Made by a program: the position numbers and the translations under genes. Below are positions 26,670-35,793 of a DNA stretch of 64,000 nucleotides, in pieces. Origin of the DNA: Paenibacillus catalpae (GTDB lineage: Bacteria > Bacillota > Bacilli > Paenibacillales > Paenibacillaceae); assembly GCF_900112695.1 (NCBI RefSeq), contig NZ_FOMT01000001.1:186001-250000 (forward strand), given 5' to 3'. How positions within the stretch are numbered: the stretch's first letter is position 1; every line of letters begins with the position of its first letter. Under the pieces are notes generated by a model. The model made no database searches. It worked only from the letters and a program-made list of their open reading frames with translations, and was not told the origin of the DNA.

Positions 26670-28250
26670 ATGAAAAAGAGGATGAAAGCAATGCTCACGG
26701 CAGTTGTAGGGGTAACTACGGTATTATCATCCGGCCTTCTTGACAATCCGGCTCCGGCTTCGGCGGCCGATCCTGTGCTGACTTCCTCAACGGCGGATAA
26801 TTGGACCAATCTGTTCAACCGGGCAGGCTATTCCAATACCTGGTTAAATGCTGACGGGATTTACTCCACCCCTCTAAATGAGGTGGACTCGATTGGAAGT
26901 GCCGGCAGCAGTTCCAAGACGTTTTTTATCTTTAGCGATACGATACTTGGCTCTGCCAATGCTGCCGGTACAATCAGCAATCTGGCCTATCAGAACCATT
27001 CCTCGGCCGTATTGACGGGAAACACTCCTACGGTTAGCAACATGAGCTTCAAGTATGGGGATAAGGCTAATCTGAACACATCTCAGGGGAACAACCTGTT
27101 CGGGTATACGGCCTGGATGCAGGAGGCTATTGCGCTCGGAGGGAATGTGTATGTTTTTGGTATTCCGTTTGACGGCGATTGGAAGCCCAAACAGGTCGAC
27201 TTAATTACCATACCAGTCGTTAATGGAGAGCCTAATTACGCCGGGTTTACCAAAACCTCGGCCGTCTCCAAGCTATATTTTAAAAATACGACCTATTTGT
27301 ACGACTATGGAGTTGGCATAATGAACAACTCTGCCCAAGCGGGAGCGCCGAATCCGGACGGTTATATCTATCTGTACGGATACAGGGATGCGCTTATTGG
27401 CGGACAGAAGGATTTAATCGTCTCTAGAGTACTCCGGTCCGAGTTCCCGAATTTTAACAATCTGAAATATTGGAACGGAAGCAGCTGGAGCTCGACAATT
27501 ACGGATTCTGCCGCTCTGTTAAGTAATGTCTCGACCGAGCTAAGCGTTACACCTGTTACCAGCGGGCCTTATTCTGGGAAATATATTGCTGTCTATACCA
27601 ACGGCGTACAGAGTGCCGATATGATGTATGCCATTGGTGACAGTCTGACAGGTCCGTTCGCGCAGCCGGTTAAATTCTATACCGCACCCGAATTTGAAGG
27701 CGTGGGCTCCGGTCAGCGTTACACCTATAATGCAAAGGCGCATCCTCACCTCTCAAGCCCGGGACAGCTGCTTATTTCCTATAATGTAAACCGAATGGGC
27801 GGAGCGAATAATACGAATGATTACAGACCAAGGTTTGTTAATCTGAATTTAGGGTCAAGCAACCTAGCTTTGAATAAAAGTGCAACAGCTTCGTCTACTG
27901 ACGACGCTTCAAGTCGTACGGCAGTTAAAGCTTTCGACGGAAATTCGGGTACTCGGTGGTCGTCGGCATACAGCGACCCGCAGTGGATTTACGTGGATCT
28001 TGGTTCTTCGCAAACGATTAGCCGTGTGAGGCTTAGCTGGGAAGCCGCATACGGTAAGAGCTACCAGATCCAGGTATCAAACAATGCTTCCGACTGGACG
28101 ACCGTCTACTCAACTACAACAGGAGATGGCGCCATTGATGACATTACTTTCAACGCCGTCAGCGGCAGATATGTCAGGATGTACGGAACGCAGCGAGTGA
28201 ATGCAGGGTGGGGCTATTCCTTGTGGGATTTTGAAGTATACAATAATTAG
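26670..28250 (+). CDS. Secreted DUF5005/DUF4185-like protein with C-terminal CBM32
   Basis: 526 residues with a signal peptide (cleavage near ASAAD). The catalytic-type domain (about 45-395) is a propeller-like fold with DGIYSTPLNEVDSIG, TFFIFSDTILG, YLYGYRD and HPHLSSPGQLLISYNVN, which I associate with DUF5005/DUF4185-type proteins; DUF4185 relatives in actinobacteria include endo-D-arabinanases (GH183). A CBM32 follows (about 400-525; KAFDGNSGTRW, YVRMYGTQR) and is very like that of the two upstream proteins. GGAGGAG lies 10 bases before the ATG. The family assignment is tentative. Confidence 0.75.
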   Translation: MKKRMKAMLTAVVGVTTVLSSGLLDNPAPASAADPVLTSSTADNWTNLFNRAGYSNTWLNADGIYSTPLNEVDSIGSAGSSSKTFFIFSDTILGSANAAGTISNLAYQNHSSAVLTGNTPTVSNMSFKYGDKANLNTSQGNNLFGYTAWMQEAIALGGNVYVFGIPFDGDWKPKQVDLITIPVVNGEPNYAGFTKTSAVSKLYFKNTTYLYDYGVGIMNNSAQAGAPNPDGYIYLYGYRDALIGGQKDLIVSRVLRSEFPNFNNLKYWNGSSWSSTITDSAALLSNVSTELSVTPVTSGPYSGKYIAVYTNGVQSADMMYAIGDSLTGPFAQPVKFYTAPEFEGVGSGQRYTYNAKAHPHLSSPGQLLISYNVNRMGGANNTNDYRPRFVNLNLGSSNLALNKSATASSTDDASSRTAVKAFDGNSGTRWSSAYSDPQWIYVDLGSSQTISRVRLSWEAAYGKSYQIQVSNNASDWTTVYSTTTGDGAIDDITFNAVSGRYVRMYGTQRVNAGWGYSLWDFEVYNN

Positions 28251-28257
28251 ACTTTAG

Positions 28258-28304
28258 AAAAAGAGACATCCGATTCCTGTTATTTGGGAACGGATGTCTC
28301 TTTT
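28258..28304 (+). terminator. Terminator after the CBM32 gene cluster
   Basis: AAAAGAGACATCCG pairs with CGGATGTCTCTTTT around an imperfect inner stem, ending in TTTT. Confidence 0.85.
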
Positions 28305-28326
28305 ACTGGACTGGCCTATCAAGCAT

Positions 28327-28356
28327 TTGTAGTCAATCGAGTTAAGAGATTATGAT
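28327..28356 (+). promoter_or_regulatory. Possible promoter of the lspA-like gene
   Basis: TTGTAG (28327-28332) and TATGAT (28351-28356) are separated by 18 bases, about 60 bp before the start codon. Confidence 0.4.
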
Positions 28357-28416
28357 ATCATTAAGCGAAATAGAGGATTAAACAGGGGGAAATGAACGAG
28401 GAAAGGCGAGAAGTCT

Positions 28417-28869
28417 ATGCTTTTTTATATCATTGCAGCATTTGTTGTATTGGTCGATCAACTATCAAAAATAATAATCCGTATTAACGTAAAGATTGAT
28501 GAAACCTACACTCTATGGGGTATTCCAATGACTCACATTGAGAACAGTGGGATGGCTGGAAGCCATTTTCAAGGTTATGGCCGTCTCTTTGGGATCTTGG
28601 CTGTTCTGTTTATTGTGGTTGTGATCTACAATCGAAGAAAAGGAATGTTTAATGAGAAAACGACCGAGATTAGCTTGGCTTTCCTGGTAGGGGGAGCGGC
28701 TGGAAATGGCATTGATCGACTGTTGTTTGGGGAGGTCACTGATTTTTTAGTGTCGCGTTCCGGTAACGGTGTGCTCAATATGGCGGATCATGCGATTGAA
28801 ATCGGAGTGTTGCTATTAATCATTAGTTTTGTCATTCGACCGTTAAAAAGAGTCTTTCGTCATAGTTGA
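28417..28869 (+). CDS. lspA: Signal peptidase II (lipoprotein signal peptidase), divergent copy
   Basis: 150 residues with four membrane segments. The two conserved aspartate regions of LspA are present: GNGIDRLLFGEVTDFLV and NMADHAIEIG. LspA cleaves the signal peptide of lipid-modified prolipoproteins. The usual N-x-G-A-A-F segment reads ENSGMAGSHFQG here, so it is a divergent member, and it stands alone rather than next to the pseudouridine synthase gene rluD that commonly follows housekeeping lspA in Bacillota. It is more AT-rich than its neighbours and may be an acquired second copy. A GAGGAAAGG site precedes the ATG. Confidence 0.85.
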   Translation: MLFYIIAAFVVLVDQLSKIIIRINVKIDETYTLWGIPMTHIENSGMAGSHFQGYGRLFGILAVLFIVVVIYNRRKGMFNEKTTEISLAFLVGGAAGNGIDRLLFGEVTDFLVSRSGNGVLNMADHAIEIGVLLLIISFVIRPLKRVFRHS

Positions 28870-29054
28870 GCTTATGATTCGCAAGATTTTAATCTTAATG
28901 GGTAATGAGTGTTTTAATTTGGCAGTCTTTCAAAGTTTGAATGACAATATTTTGTTATAGGTCGCATCTTTTTGTCGTTTAAACCTATCCGCTCGTCCAC
29001 TAAAATGAAGGTGAGAGTTTACTTCAATAAGGTGAATAAAAGGAGAGCTCAAGG

Positions 29055-31076
29055 ATGCAGCAATTATACTATGGCGTGGCTTATTACGATGAGTATATGC
29101 CTTATGAGAGGCTTCAGGAAGATATTCGAATGATGAAGGCTGCCGGTATTAATGTCGTCCGGATTGCTGAATCGACATGGAGTACCCATGAGCCGCAAAA
29201 CGGGATCTTCGATTTCACCAGCGTTGACCGTGTGCTTGACGCAATGCATGAAGCAGGCATTCATGTTATTGTCGGAACGCCAACGTATGCTGTGCCGACT
29301 TGGATGGTTAAGGAACATCCGGACGTGCTGGCAGAGACGCCAAACGGACCGGGGCGTTATGGCGCAAGACAGATTATGGATATTGCCAACCCGACGTACC
29401 TCTTTTATTCGGAAAGAATTATTCGCAAGCTGATTGGACGAGTATGCAAACATCCTGCTGTTATTGGTTATCAGGTGGATAACGAAACGAAGCACTACGG
29501 CACGAGCGGCCCGAATGTTCAGCATCGGTTCATTAAATACATGAAAGAAAAATTTGGTACAGTGGAGCGGCTGAATAAGGAATTTGGCCTCGACTATTGG
29601 AGTAACCGGATCAATGGCTGGGAAGACTTTCCTTCCGTTGCAGGTACCATTAATGGCAGCCTTGGCGCAGAATTTTCCCGGTTCCAGCGCCAGTTGGTTA
29701 CGGAATTTCTGGCTTGGCAGGTTTCCATTGTTAATGAATATAAACAGCCTGATCAATTCGTGACCCATAACTTTGATTTTGATTGGAGAGGACATTCGTT
29801 TGGTGTTCAGAAGGATGTCGATCATTACGAAGCAGCAAAAGCACTCGATATTGCCGGAGTTGATATCTATCATCCCTCGCAGGACGAGCTGACAGGGAAG
29901 GAGATCTCGTTTGGAGGCGACTCCACTCGTTCGCTGAAGGGCAACAATTATTTCGTCATCGAGACACAAGCGCAGGCGTTCCCGAATTGGACTCCTTATC
30001 CTGGTCAGCTTCGGCTTCAAGCCTTCAGCCATCTTGCCTCAGGGGCTAATATGGTCGCTTATTGGCATTGGCATTCGATTCATAACTCTATTGAAACGTA
30101 TTGGAAGGGCCTGCTCAGTCATGATCTGAAGAGCAATCCAACGTATGAAGAAGCGGTAACGATTGGCCGCGATTTCAAGCAGCTGTCTGCTAACCTGATT
30201 AATTTGAAGAAAGAGAACCGGACTGCAATCCTTGTCAGCAACGAGGCTCTAACCTCGATCGAATGGTTCAAGCTGCCTGGAGGCGAAGTGCGTTACAACG
30301 AAATGGTTCGTCTGCTCTATGATCGGTTATATGAGATGAATATCGGTTGTGATTTCTTGTATCCAAGCGCTTATGACAGGTTCGAGAACTATGACCTGAT
30401 CGTCGTACCGGCGCTTTATGCGGCTTCAGACGAGCTTCTAGAGAAGTTGAACCGGTATGTGGAGTCAGGCGGTCATGTTGTTTATACGTTTAAGAGCGGG
30501 TTTGCGAATGAACATATAAAGGTCCGGACCGGCATTCAGCCAGGAATTATAGAAAAGGCATGCGGCATCCAATATAGTCAGTTTGTAGAGCCCAATAAGG
30601 TCTCGCTTAAGGGAAATCCATTTGGAGTTGACGAGGAGTCCAATCAAGTGAAGGTCTGGATGGAGCTCCTTACGCCAACTAAGGCAGAGGTGCTCGCCTG
30701 GTATGATCATCCTCATTGGGGGACCTATGCAGCTATAACCGAAAACAAATACGGCCGCGGTACAGCCACCTATATCGGTTATGTTCCAAGTTCGGAGGTT
30801 GCGGGTAAAGTGTTAGAAAGAGCGTGCAAGGCTGCTGGAATATATGGTCCGGATCAGGCCCTTCGCTTCCCGTTAATCGTGAAGTCGGGAGTTAATGAAG
30901 CAGGACGGACCATCCGGTATTACTTTAACTATTCGAATCAGCCGGAGTCGTTCTCTTATCCCCATGGGAACGGGATTGAGCTATTGTCTGCCCGGAATAT
31001 CGCCTCGGGCGAGCAAATCGCGTTAGATCGCTGGGGGCTGGTGATTATTGAAGAAAGCGAAGCCTCTATGAAATAA
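29055..31076 (+). CDS. GH42 beta-galactosidase
   Basis: 673 residues with the three-domain plan of family 42: a TIM barrel, a trimerisation alpha/beta domain and a small C-terminal beta domain. The acid/base is probably Glu144 in GYQVDNETKHYGTSG and the nucleophile Glu303 in YFVIETQAQAFPNW. The N terminus (YGVAYYDEYMP...RIAESTWSTHEP) is typical. There is no signal peptide, so it is cytoplasmic. It is monocistronic, with AAAAGGAGAG before the ATG and a strong terminator after it. Members cleave beta-galactosides or, in some clades, alpha-L-arabinopyranosides. Confidence 0.95.
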   Translation: MQQLYYGVAYYDEYMPYERLQEDIRMMKAAGINVVRIAESTWSTHEPQNGIFDFTSVDRVLDAMHEAGIHVIVGTPTYAVPTWMVKEHPDVLAETPNGPGRYGARQIMDIANPTYLFYSERIIRKLIGRVCKHPAVIGYQVDNETKHYGTSGPNVQHRFIKYMKEKFGTVERLNKEFGLDYWSNRINGWEDFPSVAGTINGSLGAEFSRFQRQLVTEFLAWQVSIVNEYKQPDQFVTHNFDFDWRGHSFGVQKDVDHYEAAKALDIAGVDIYHPSQDELTGKEISFGGDSTRSLKGNNYFVIETQAQAFPNWTPYPGQLRLQAFSHLASGANMVAYWHWHSIHNSIETYWKGLLSHDLKSNPTYEEAVTIGRDFKQLSANLINLKKENRTAILVSNEALTSIEWFKLPGGEVRYNEMVRLLYDRLYEMNIGCDFLYPSAYDRFENYDLIVVPALYAASDELLEKLNRYVESGGHVVYTFKSGFANEHIKVRTGIQPGIIEKACGIQYSQFVEPNKVSLKGNPFGVDEESNQVKVWMELLTPTKAEVLAWYDHPHWGTYAAITENKYGRGTATYIGYVPSSEVAGKVLERACKAAGIYGPDQALRFPLIVKSGVNEAGRTIRYYFNYSNQPESFSYPHGNGIELLSARNIASGEQIALDRWGLVIIEESEASMK

Positions 31077-31080
31077 TTTG

Positions 31081-31119
31081 AAAAGACTGCCTTGATCGTA
31101 AGATCAAGGCAGTCTTTTT
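31081..31119 (+). terminator. Terminator after GH42
   Basis: A perfect 17-bp stem (AAAAGACTGCCTTGATC and its complement) with a GTAA loop and five T residues. Confidence 0.92.
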
Positions 31120-31202
31120 GTCATAGGAGTATCCTTCTACATCCTTGCCCAATTGAATATATTTCGAAGTAATGGAAGTGGGATGAAGGAGGAGTCGGGC
31201 AA

Positions 31203-32096
31203 ATGGACGTTTATTCTGCGGGTTCTGCTATACATACAGCCAGCTTGCCAAGAATGCAAGTGATTAACGATTTTATCGCTTTTATCCGTGAAGCCAATGA
31301 GCTTCTTCAGAGAGAAATAGATCTTTCTCCTGCTAATCAACTGGTCATGAGCATGATCAGCCGCCTGTCCCTTCAACTGCGATCCCGCTATTTACCGGAA
31401 GAGGTACAAGCTGTTCTGAGCAATGAGTATATTCGGTTGCACCAACGGCAATTGCAGGATAAGCTGTCAGAAGCCGAATTTCTGACTGAGCTAAGCGATT
31501 CCCGTCAAGCCAGCAAATCCCAGGAGCCCGTCCTGGATGCTGTGAAAGGGCTGCCTCATTGGCCTGTTTATGTCGCCTTGGTCAGACAGGAATTGTCCAC
31601 TCTTCACCGGTTTACCCGCGAGGATCGCCAATCAGACAAGTCGCCGATTGTCTTTGTTGGCAGCGGACCAATGCCTCTAAGTCCAATCATTTTGCATCTG
31701 CTTGGCGATGTGGAGGTCATCTGCGTAGAGATGGATGCTGTTGCCTATGAAGCCTCTTGCTCGCTGCTTGAGCACATGGGCTTGGGCAATAAAGTGTCTG
31801 TCGTATTGGAGAATGGCTCAAGGTTCGATTATGGCTCTTATAACCGGATCTTTGTTGCTAGTCTCGTCAGAAATAAACAGGCGGTGTTCGAACAGATTAA
31901 CCGCACCTCTCCGAGTCCTCTGGTAGCTGTCCGCACAGCGGAGGGAATGAAGCAGATCATGTATGAGGCTATTGATGAAACACAGCTGCAAAGCCAAGGT
32001 TGGCGGATTCTGGGGCGGACTATTCCGGACGAGAATCTGGTTATTAATTCGACCTTGTTTCTGGAACATGCAGCGCCTCATTCCATGCTGGATTGA
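31203..32096 (+). CDS. Nicotianamine synthase-like protein (CntL-like)
   Basis: 297 residues. The C-terminal Rossmann-like domain has the nicotianamine synthase motif FVGSGPMPLSPIILH for S-adenosylmethionine binding, then VICVEMDAVAYEAS and NRIFVASLV. The N-terminal half is helical. Bacterial members such as Staphylococcus CntL transfer an aminobutyrate group from SAM to an amino acid to build opine metallophores (staphylopine, pseudopaline). The usual partners, an opine dehydrogenase (CntM) and a dedicated metal-opine importer, are absent next door; the next gene is a LysE-type exporter after a terminator. The ATG has AAGGAGGAG before it. The product is unknown. Confidence 0.82.
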   Translation: MDVYSAGSAIHTASLPRMQVINDFIAFIREANELLQREIDLSPANQLVMSMISRLSLQLRSRYLPEEVQAVLSNEYIRLHQRQLQDKLSEAEFLTELSDSRQASKSQEPVLDAVKGLPHWPVYVALVRQELSTLHRFTREDRQSDKSPIVFVGSGPMPLSPIILHLLGDVEVICVEMDAVAYEASCSLLEHMGLGNKVSVVLENGSRFDYGSYNRIFVASLVRNKQAVFEQINRTSPSPLVAVRTAEGMKQIMYEAIDETQLQSQGWRILGRTIPDENLVINSTLFLEHAAPHSMLD

Positions 32097-32112
32097 CTGC
32101 GGTTAGAGTAAT

Positions 32113-32158
32113 AAGTGGCAGACAACTCCCTACACTTGGAGGTTGTCTGCCACTTTTG
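32113..32158 (+). terminator. Terminator after the nicotianamine synthase-like gene
   Basis: AAGTGGCAGACAAC pairs with GTTGTCTGCCACTT, followed by TTTG; the stem is about 15 bp. Confidence 0.85.
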
Positions 32159-32234
32159 TGATCTGCAATAATATACTATAGGCCATTTCTTTTCGGATGT
32201 AGGATAGGAGAAGAGCACGAAAGGGGCGCTTCTC

Positions 32235-32810
32235 ATGGATATGACATCCTTTTTACTGTACTGCATGATTGCTACTTTTACACCCGGGCCTACGAATATT
32301 CTCATCTTGTCTACCGTAACTAAGGATGGAGCAAGGAAGGCGATGAAATTCTCGTATGGATCGGCGATTGGCTTTGGCTTATTGCTAGTTATTTCTGCTG
32401 CCTTAAATACGGTGCTATTAACGGTAATGCCAAAAATTCTGGTCATTATGCAGATAACAGGAAGTCTCTATATGGTCTATCTAGCTTATCAAATGGTCAA
32501 AAAGAATACTTCACAAGCAACAGTTAACCAAACGGTGACCTTTCTATCCGGTTTCCTGCTGCAGTTTTTAAATCCAAAGACCGTATTGTTTGCACTGACC
32601 GTCATTCCGACTTTTATTATGCCTTACTGCAGCGGAATCCCGATGGTAACGGCTTATATCGCGGGGATAACTTTGATCGGGTTTGCTGCTTTTATTACCT
32701 GGGTTCTGTTTGGTGCCGTCTTTAAGGAATTTTTACATAAGCATCAAACGGCTGCGAATCTGATCATGGCTTTATTTTTAGCTTACGCAGCCATCATGAT
32801 ATGGGAATAG
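32235..32810 (+). CDS. LysE/RhtB family amino acid exporter
   Basis: 191 residues with about six membrane segments. The N-terminal FTPGPTNILILS motif and the GARKAMKFSYGSAIGF stretch define the LysE/RhtB translocator family, which exports amino acids and related metabolites. It precedes an AraC regulator by 25 bases on the same strand, a common pairing in Bacillota. It lies after the nicotianamine synthase-like gene; export of that product is possible but unproven. Confidence 0.92.
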   Translation: MDMTSFLLYCMIATFTPGPTNILILSTVTKDGARKAMKFSYGSAIGFGLLLVISAALNTVLLTVMPKILVIMQITGSLYMVYLAYQMVKKNTSQATVNQTVTFLSGFLLQFLNPKTVLFALTVIPTFIMPYCSGIPMVTAYIAGITLIGFAAFITWVLFGAVFKEFLHKHQTAANLIMALFLAYAAIMIWE

Positions 32811-32835
32811 GCAAGCTTAAGCAGAGGAGTGCGAA

Positions 32836-33615
32836 ATGGAGAAATTTATTTATAAAAAATCGGTAGGCATTACGGCGTTATCGGCAAGCATGACGGAATT
32901 TAAATATAAGAAGCATGCGCACAAGGAGTACGCGATAGGTGTTACCCTGCGCGGTATTCAACATTATAATTTGGACGGCAGTCTGCAATTATCCCATAAG
33001 AACGGCATTATGCTGTTTCATCCTGAACAGACCCATGACGGAATGGCACATGATAAGTCAGGACTTGATTATGTCATGCTTTATATCGATCCCGAGCTGC
33101 TGCTCGAAGTGATGGAGAAGAAGGATATCGTGCGCTTCTCAAGCCCTATCGTGTATGATCGGACGCTTGAACAAAAAGTATTAAATCTGTCGAGCGCCAT
33201 ATTAGGCGAAAAAGAGGAGGCGTTGTGCAGTGAATTATTTTTGTCCCTCACGGATCGCCTTGTTCAATCCAGTCTTTCGACAGACTACATGAGGAAAGAT
33301 AACGCGTTAATCCGGAAGGCCAAGGATATGATTCATGCCAATTTGGAGCATGTTTTGAAGCTGGATGAGATTGGTAAGGAGCTTCAACTGTCCAAATATC
33401 AGTTTATTCGTCTATTCAAAGCTCAGACAGGAATATCGCCTTACCAGTATTTTCTTAATTGCAAGGTGGAACATGCCAAGCGGGTCATTGAGCAAAGCAA
33501 AGACATTTATTCTGCTGTAGCTGCCTGTGGTTTTGTTGATTTGACTCATCTGAATAAGCATTTTAAAAGCGTATATGGAACAACCGCATACGAGTATATC
33601 GCACATTTGAAATAA
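32836..33615 (+). CDS. AraC-family regulator paired with the LysE exporter
   Basis: 259 residues. An AraC-type ligand domain (KKHAHKEYAIGVTLRGIQHYNLDG; MLFHPEQTHDG) is followed by a double helix-turn-helix (LDEIGKELQLSKYQFIRLFKAQTGISPYQY; VAACGFVDLTHLNKHFKSVYG). It is co-transcribed with the exporter and probably activates it in response to the exported metabolite. Confidence 0.9.
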   Translation: MEKFIYKKSVGITALSASMTEFKYKKHAHKEYAIGVTLRGIQHYNLDGSLQLSHKNGIMLFHPEQTHDGMAHDKSGLDYVMLYIDPELLLEVMEKKDIVRFSSPIVYDRTLEQKVLNLSSAILGEKEEALCSELFLSLTDRLVQSSLSTDYMRKDNALIRKAKDMIHANLEHVLKLDEIGKELQLSKYQFIRLFKAQTGISPYQYFLNCKVEHAKRVIEQSKDIYSAVAACGFVDLTHLNKHFKSVYGTTAYEYIAHLK

Positions 33616-33658
33616 AAATGGTTGAACAGGCTAGAATCCTGCTCAGCCATTTTTTTAT
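33614..33658. terminator. Bidirectional terminator between two AraC genes
   Basis: AAAATGG...CAGG pairs with CCTG...CCATTTTT, with A and T tracts on both sides, serving both convergent genes. Confidence 0.8.
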
Positions 33659-34518
33659 TTCTGCACGAGCTTCCGGTAAGCACGCGGGGACAGGCCGGAC
33701 AGCTCCTTGAACACCTTGCCGAAGTGGGAGAAGTTTTCGAAGCCGCAGCGCTCGGATACTTGGGTAATGCTCAAGTCCGTTTCCCTTAGAAGATGCTCAG
33801 CCTCCTTAATCCGGGTGGTATTGATATATTGGCTGAAGCCAAAGCCGGTCACTTCCTTGAAGACGCGGCACAGGTGGCCTTTACTTATATAGAATTGCTT
33901 GGCCAGGTCGTCCAGATGCAGCGGCTCCCGAAAATGCTGGTTAATATGGCGGATAATATCGGTCACCTTCCGCTGGACGGGAGTAAGCTCAACGCTAGGC
34001 AGCTGTTTGCGTTTCTGCGTGTGGCGGGCGGTGAACAGCAGCAATTCGATCGCCATGTTCCGGATATGCAGCCGATAGCCGGGGGGAGATTCGCTCAGCT
34101 CACTCAGCAGAGAGGCAAGCAGCGATTCAACATGCATTTGTTCCTGAAGGTTCAGCTTCACGATCGGATGATCAGCACCGAAGGGAGCAAGCAATAGCTC
34201 CGTCTCCTCCCGGATTAATCCGGCAAAGAAGGCATGGTCGTAATGAAGAACTGCCCGTTCATGATTAGGCTTGTCCAGTTCCGAGGTTTTGTGCACAACG
34301 TTGGAATCGATGAGCACCAAATCTCCGGCACGGACGTGGTAGACCGAATCTCCAATAAAGAAGTTTCTTTCCCCGTTATATAAATAGAAGAGTTCATAGG
34401 CTCTATGGTAGTGGGTATTATCCATGGAATGATAGCCGATTCTCCGGTCATATTCGATCCAGAGCGGCTCGCTGATTGATCCATAAAGCAGCTTGCCGGG
34501 AAGTGAGGGCATCGTCAT
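33655..34518 (-). CDS. AraC-family regulator divergent from GH105
   Basis: 287 residues. The cupin domain (HYHRAYELFYLYNGERNFFIG; LVLIDSNVVHKTSE) precedes the double helix-turn-helix (LDDLAKQFYISKGHLCRVFKEVTG; SERCGFENFSHFGKVFKELSG; SPRAYRK). The ATG has AAAGGAG before it on the minus strand. The 160-bp divergent gap with the GH105 gene suggests it controls that enzyme. Confidence 0.92.
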   Translation of the reverse strand: MTMPSLPGKLLYGSISEPLWIEYDRRIGYHSMDNTHYHRAYELFYLYNGERNFFIGDSVYHVRAGDLVLIDSNVVHKTSELDKPNHERAVLHYDHAFFAGLIREETELLLAPFGADHPIVKLNLQEQMHVESLLASLLSELSESPPGYRLHIRNMAIELLLFTARHTQKRKQLPSVELTPVQRKVTDIIRHINQHFREPLHLDDLAKQFYISKGHLCRVFKEVTGFGFSQYINTTRIKEAEHLLRETDLSITQVSERCGFENFSHFGKVFKELSGLSPRAYRKLVQK

Positions 34519-34687
34519 AGAGAAACTCCTTTCATGATCATCGGTATGCCCATTATATCAATATTTGCGGTGTTTAAGGAGTAATTGTGTATAAATGCGG
34601 AGAAATCCTTCTAAAATTCATGCTAATCTGGGGTTGGAATCATTTTAGGATATGCCCTGAAGGCTTACAAACGGAGGAATGATGGCG

Positions 34688-35725
34688 ATGAAAAAATTCG
34701 ATATCAACGAAGAAGAAGTAAAGGAACTAATCGACCGCGTTGTCCGCAGAACGATGAATATGGATTTTACCTGGAACTGGTCTTGCGGAGTTGCTTTCTA
34801 TGGAATCAGCAAAGCCTGGGAAGTAACGAGAAATCAGGACTATATTGATTTTCTGGTCAAATGGGTGGATGAATATTTGGAGCTTGGTCTGCCGGCATTA
34901 ATGGTGAATTCCTGTGCGATGGGGCACACGATGCTGACGCTGCATGAAGCAACGGGCGATCAAAAATACCTTGATCTTGCTCTGATGAAAGCCGAATATT
35001 TGCGCAAGGATGCCATCCGTTTCGGTCAAGGGGTATTCCAGCATACGGTATCGTCTAAAAATGACTTTCCGGAGCAGGCGTGGGCGGATACGTTGTTTAT
35101 GGCGGCCTATTTCCTGCTTCGGTTAGGCTTCAAGCTAGACAAGAAGGAATACATTGACGATGCTCTTAATCAATTTTACTGGCATGAAGAATATTTGCAG
35201 GATACGAAGACCAATCTGTTCTATCACGCTTGGGATAACGTAAGGGGAGATCATCTGTCCGGCATTTATTGGGGCAGAGCAAATGCATGGGCTGCGTATA
35301 CGATGGCTCAAGCTCATAAAATGCTGAATCCGTTCATGCCGATGTGGATGCAGCTTGGCGGAGCGGTTGGCGATCAATTAAGTTCTCTGGTCAGACTGCA
35401 GTCTCCAAAGGGATTGTGGCGTACGGTATTAAATGACGAGAGCTCCTATGAAGAAACCTCTGCCTCCGCGGGGATTGCCGCGGCAATGACGATCTATGCG
35501 CATCCGCTGCATCAGAATTATATGGCTAAAGCGTATGAAGGCATCCTCGCGAATATTGATGAAGACGGCTCGGTCCGCAATGTTTCGGCGGGTACAGCGG
35601 TGATGTATTCGGCAGATGATTACAAGGTGATCTCCAAGAAGCGGGTGCAAGGATGGGGTCAGGGACTGACGTTGGCTTATCTGGTCGCGCTGCTTCAGAA
35701 CAAGGAAGTTGTAAGTGCAATTTAG
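34688..35725 (+). CDS. GH105 unsaturated uronyl hydrolase (YteR/YesR-like)
   Basis: About 345 residues forming an alpha/alpha barrel. The catalytic aspartate is probably Asp134 in EQAWADTLFMAAYF, the equivalent of Asp143 in Bacillus YteR. Other hallmarks are MNMDFTWNWSCGVAFYGI, FYHAWD and IYWGRANAWAAY. The family removes unsaturated galacturonic or glucuronic residues from oligosaccharides left by polysaccharide lyases, for example rhamnogalacturonan. There is no signal peptide, so it is cytoplasmic. Three ATGs are close together; 34688 has the best spacing from GGAGG at 34673-34677. Confidence 0.93.
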   Translation: MKKFDINEEEVKELIDRVVRRTMNMDFTWNWSCGVAFYGISKAWEVTRNQDYIDFLVKWVDEYLELGLPALMVNSCAMGHTMLTLHEATGDQKYLDLALMKAEYLRKDAIRFGQGVFQHTVSSKNDFPEQAWADTLFMAAYFLLRLGFKLDKKEYIDDALNQFYWHEEYLQDTKTNLFYHAWDNVRGDHLSGIYWGRANAWAAYTMAQAHKMLNPFMPMWMQLGGAVGDQLSSLVRLQSPKGLWRTVLNDESSYEETSASAGIAAAMTIYAHPLHQNYMAKAYEGILANIDEDGSVRNVSAGTAVMYSADDYKVISKKRVQGWGQGLTLAYLVALLQNKEVVSAI

Positions 35726-35750
35726 TTGAACAGTACCGAGAATAGGCATA

Positions 35751-35790
35751 GTAACGGCCGGTCCTTTGGCGAAAAGGACCGGCTGTTATT
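35751..35790. terminator. Bidirectional terminator between GH105 and the DUF11 gene
   Basis: GTAACGGCCGGTCCTTT pairs with AAAAGGACCGGCTGTTAT across a short loop; it ends convergent transcripts. Confidence 0.85.
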
Positions 35791-35793
35791 TCT

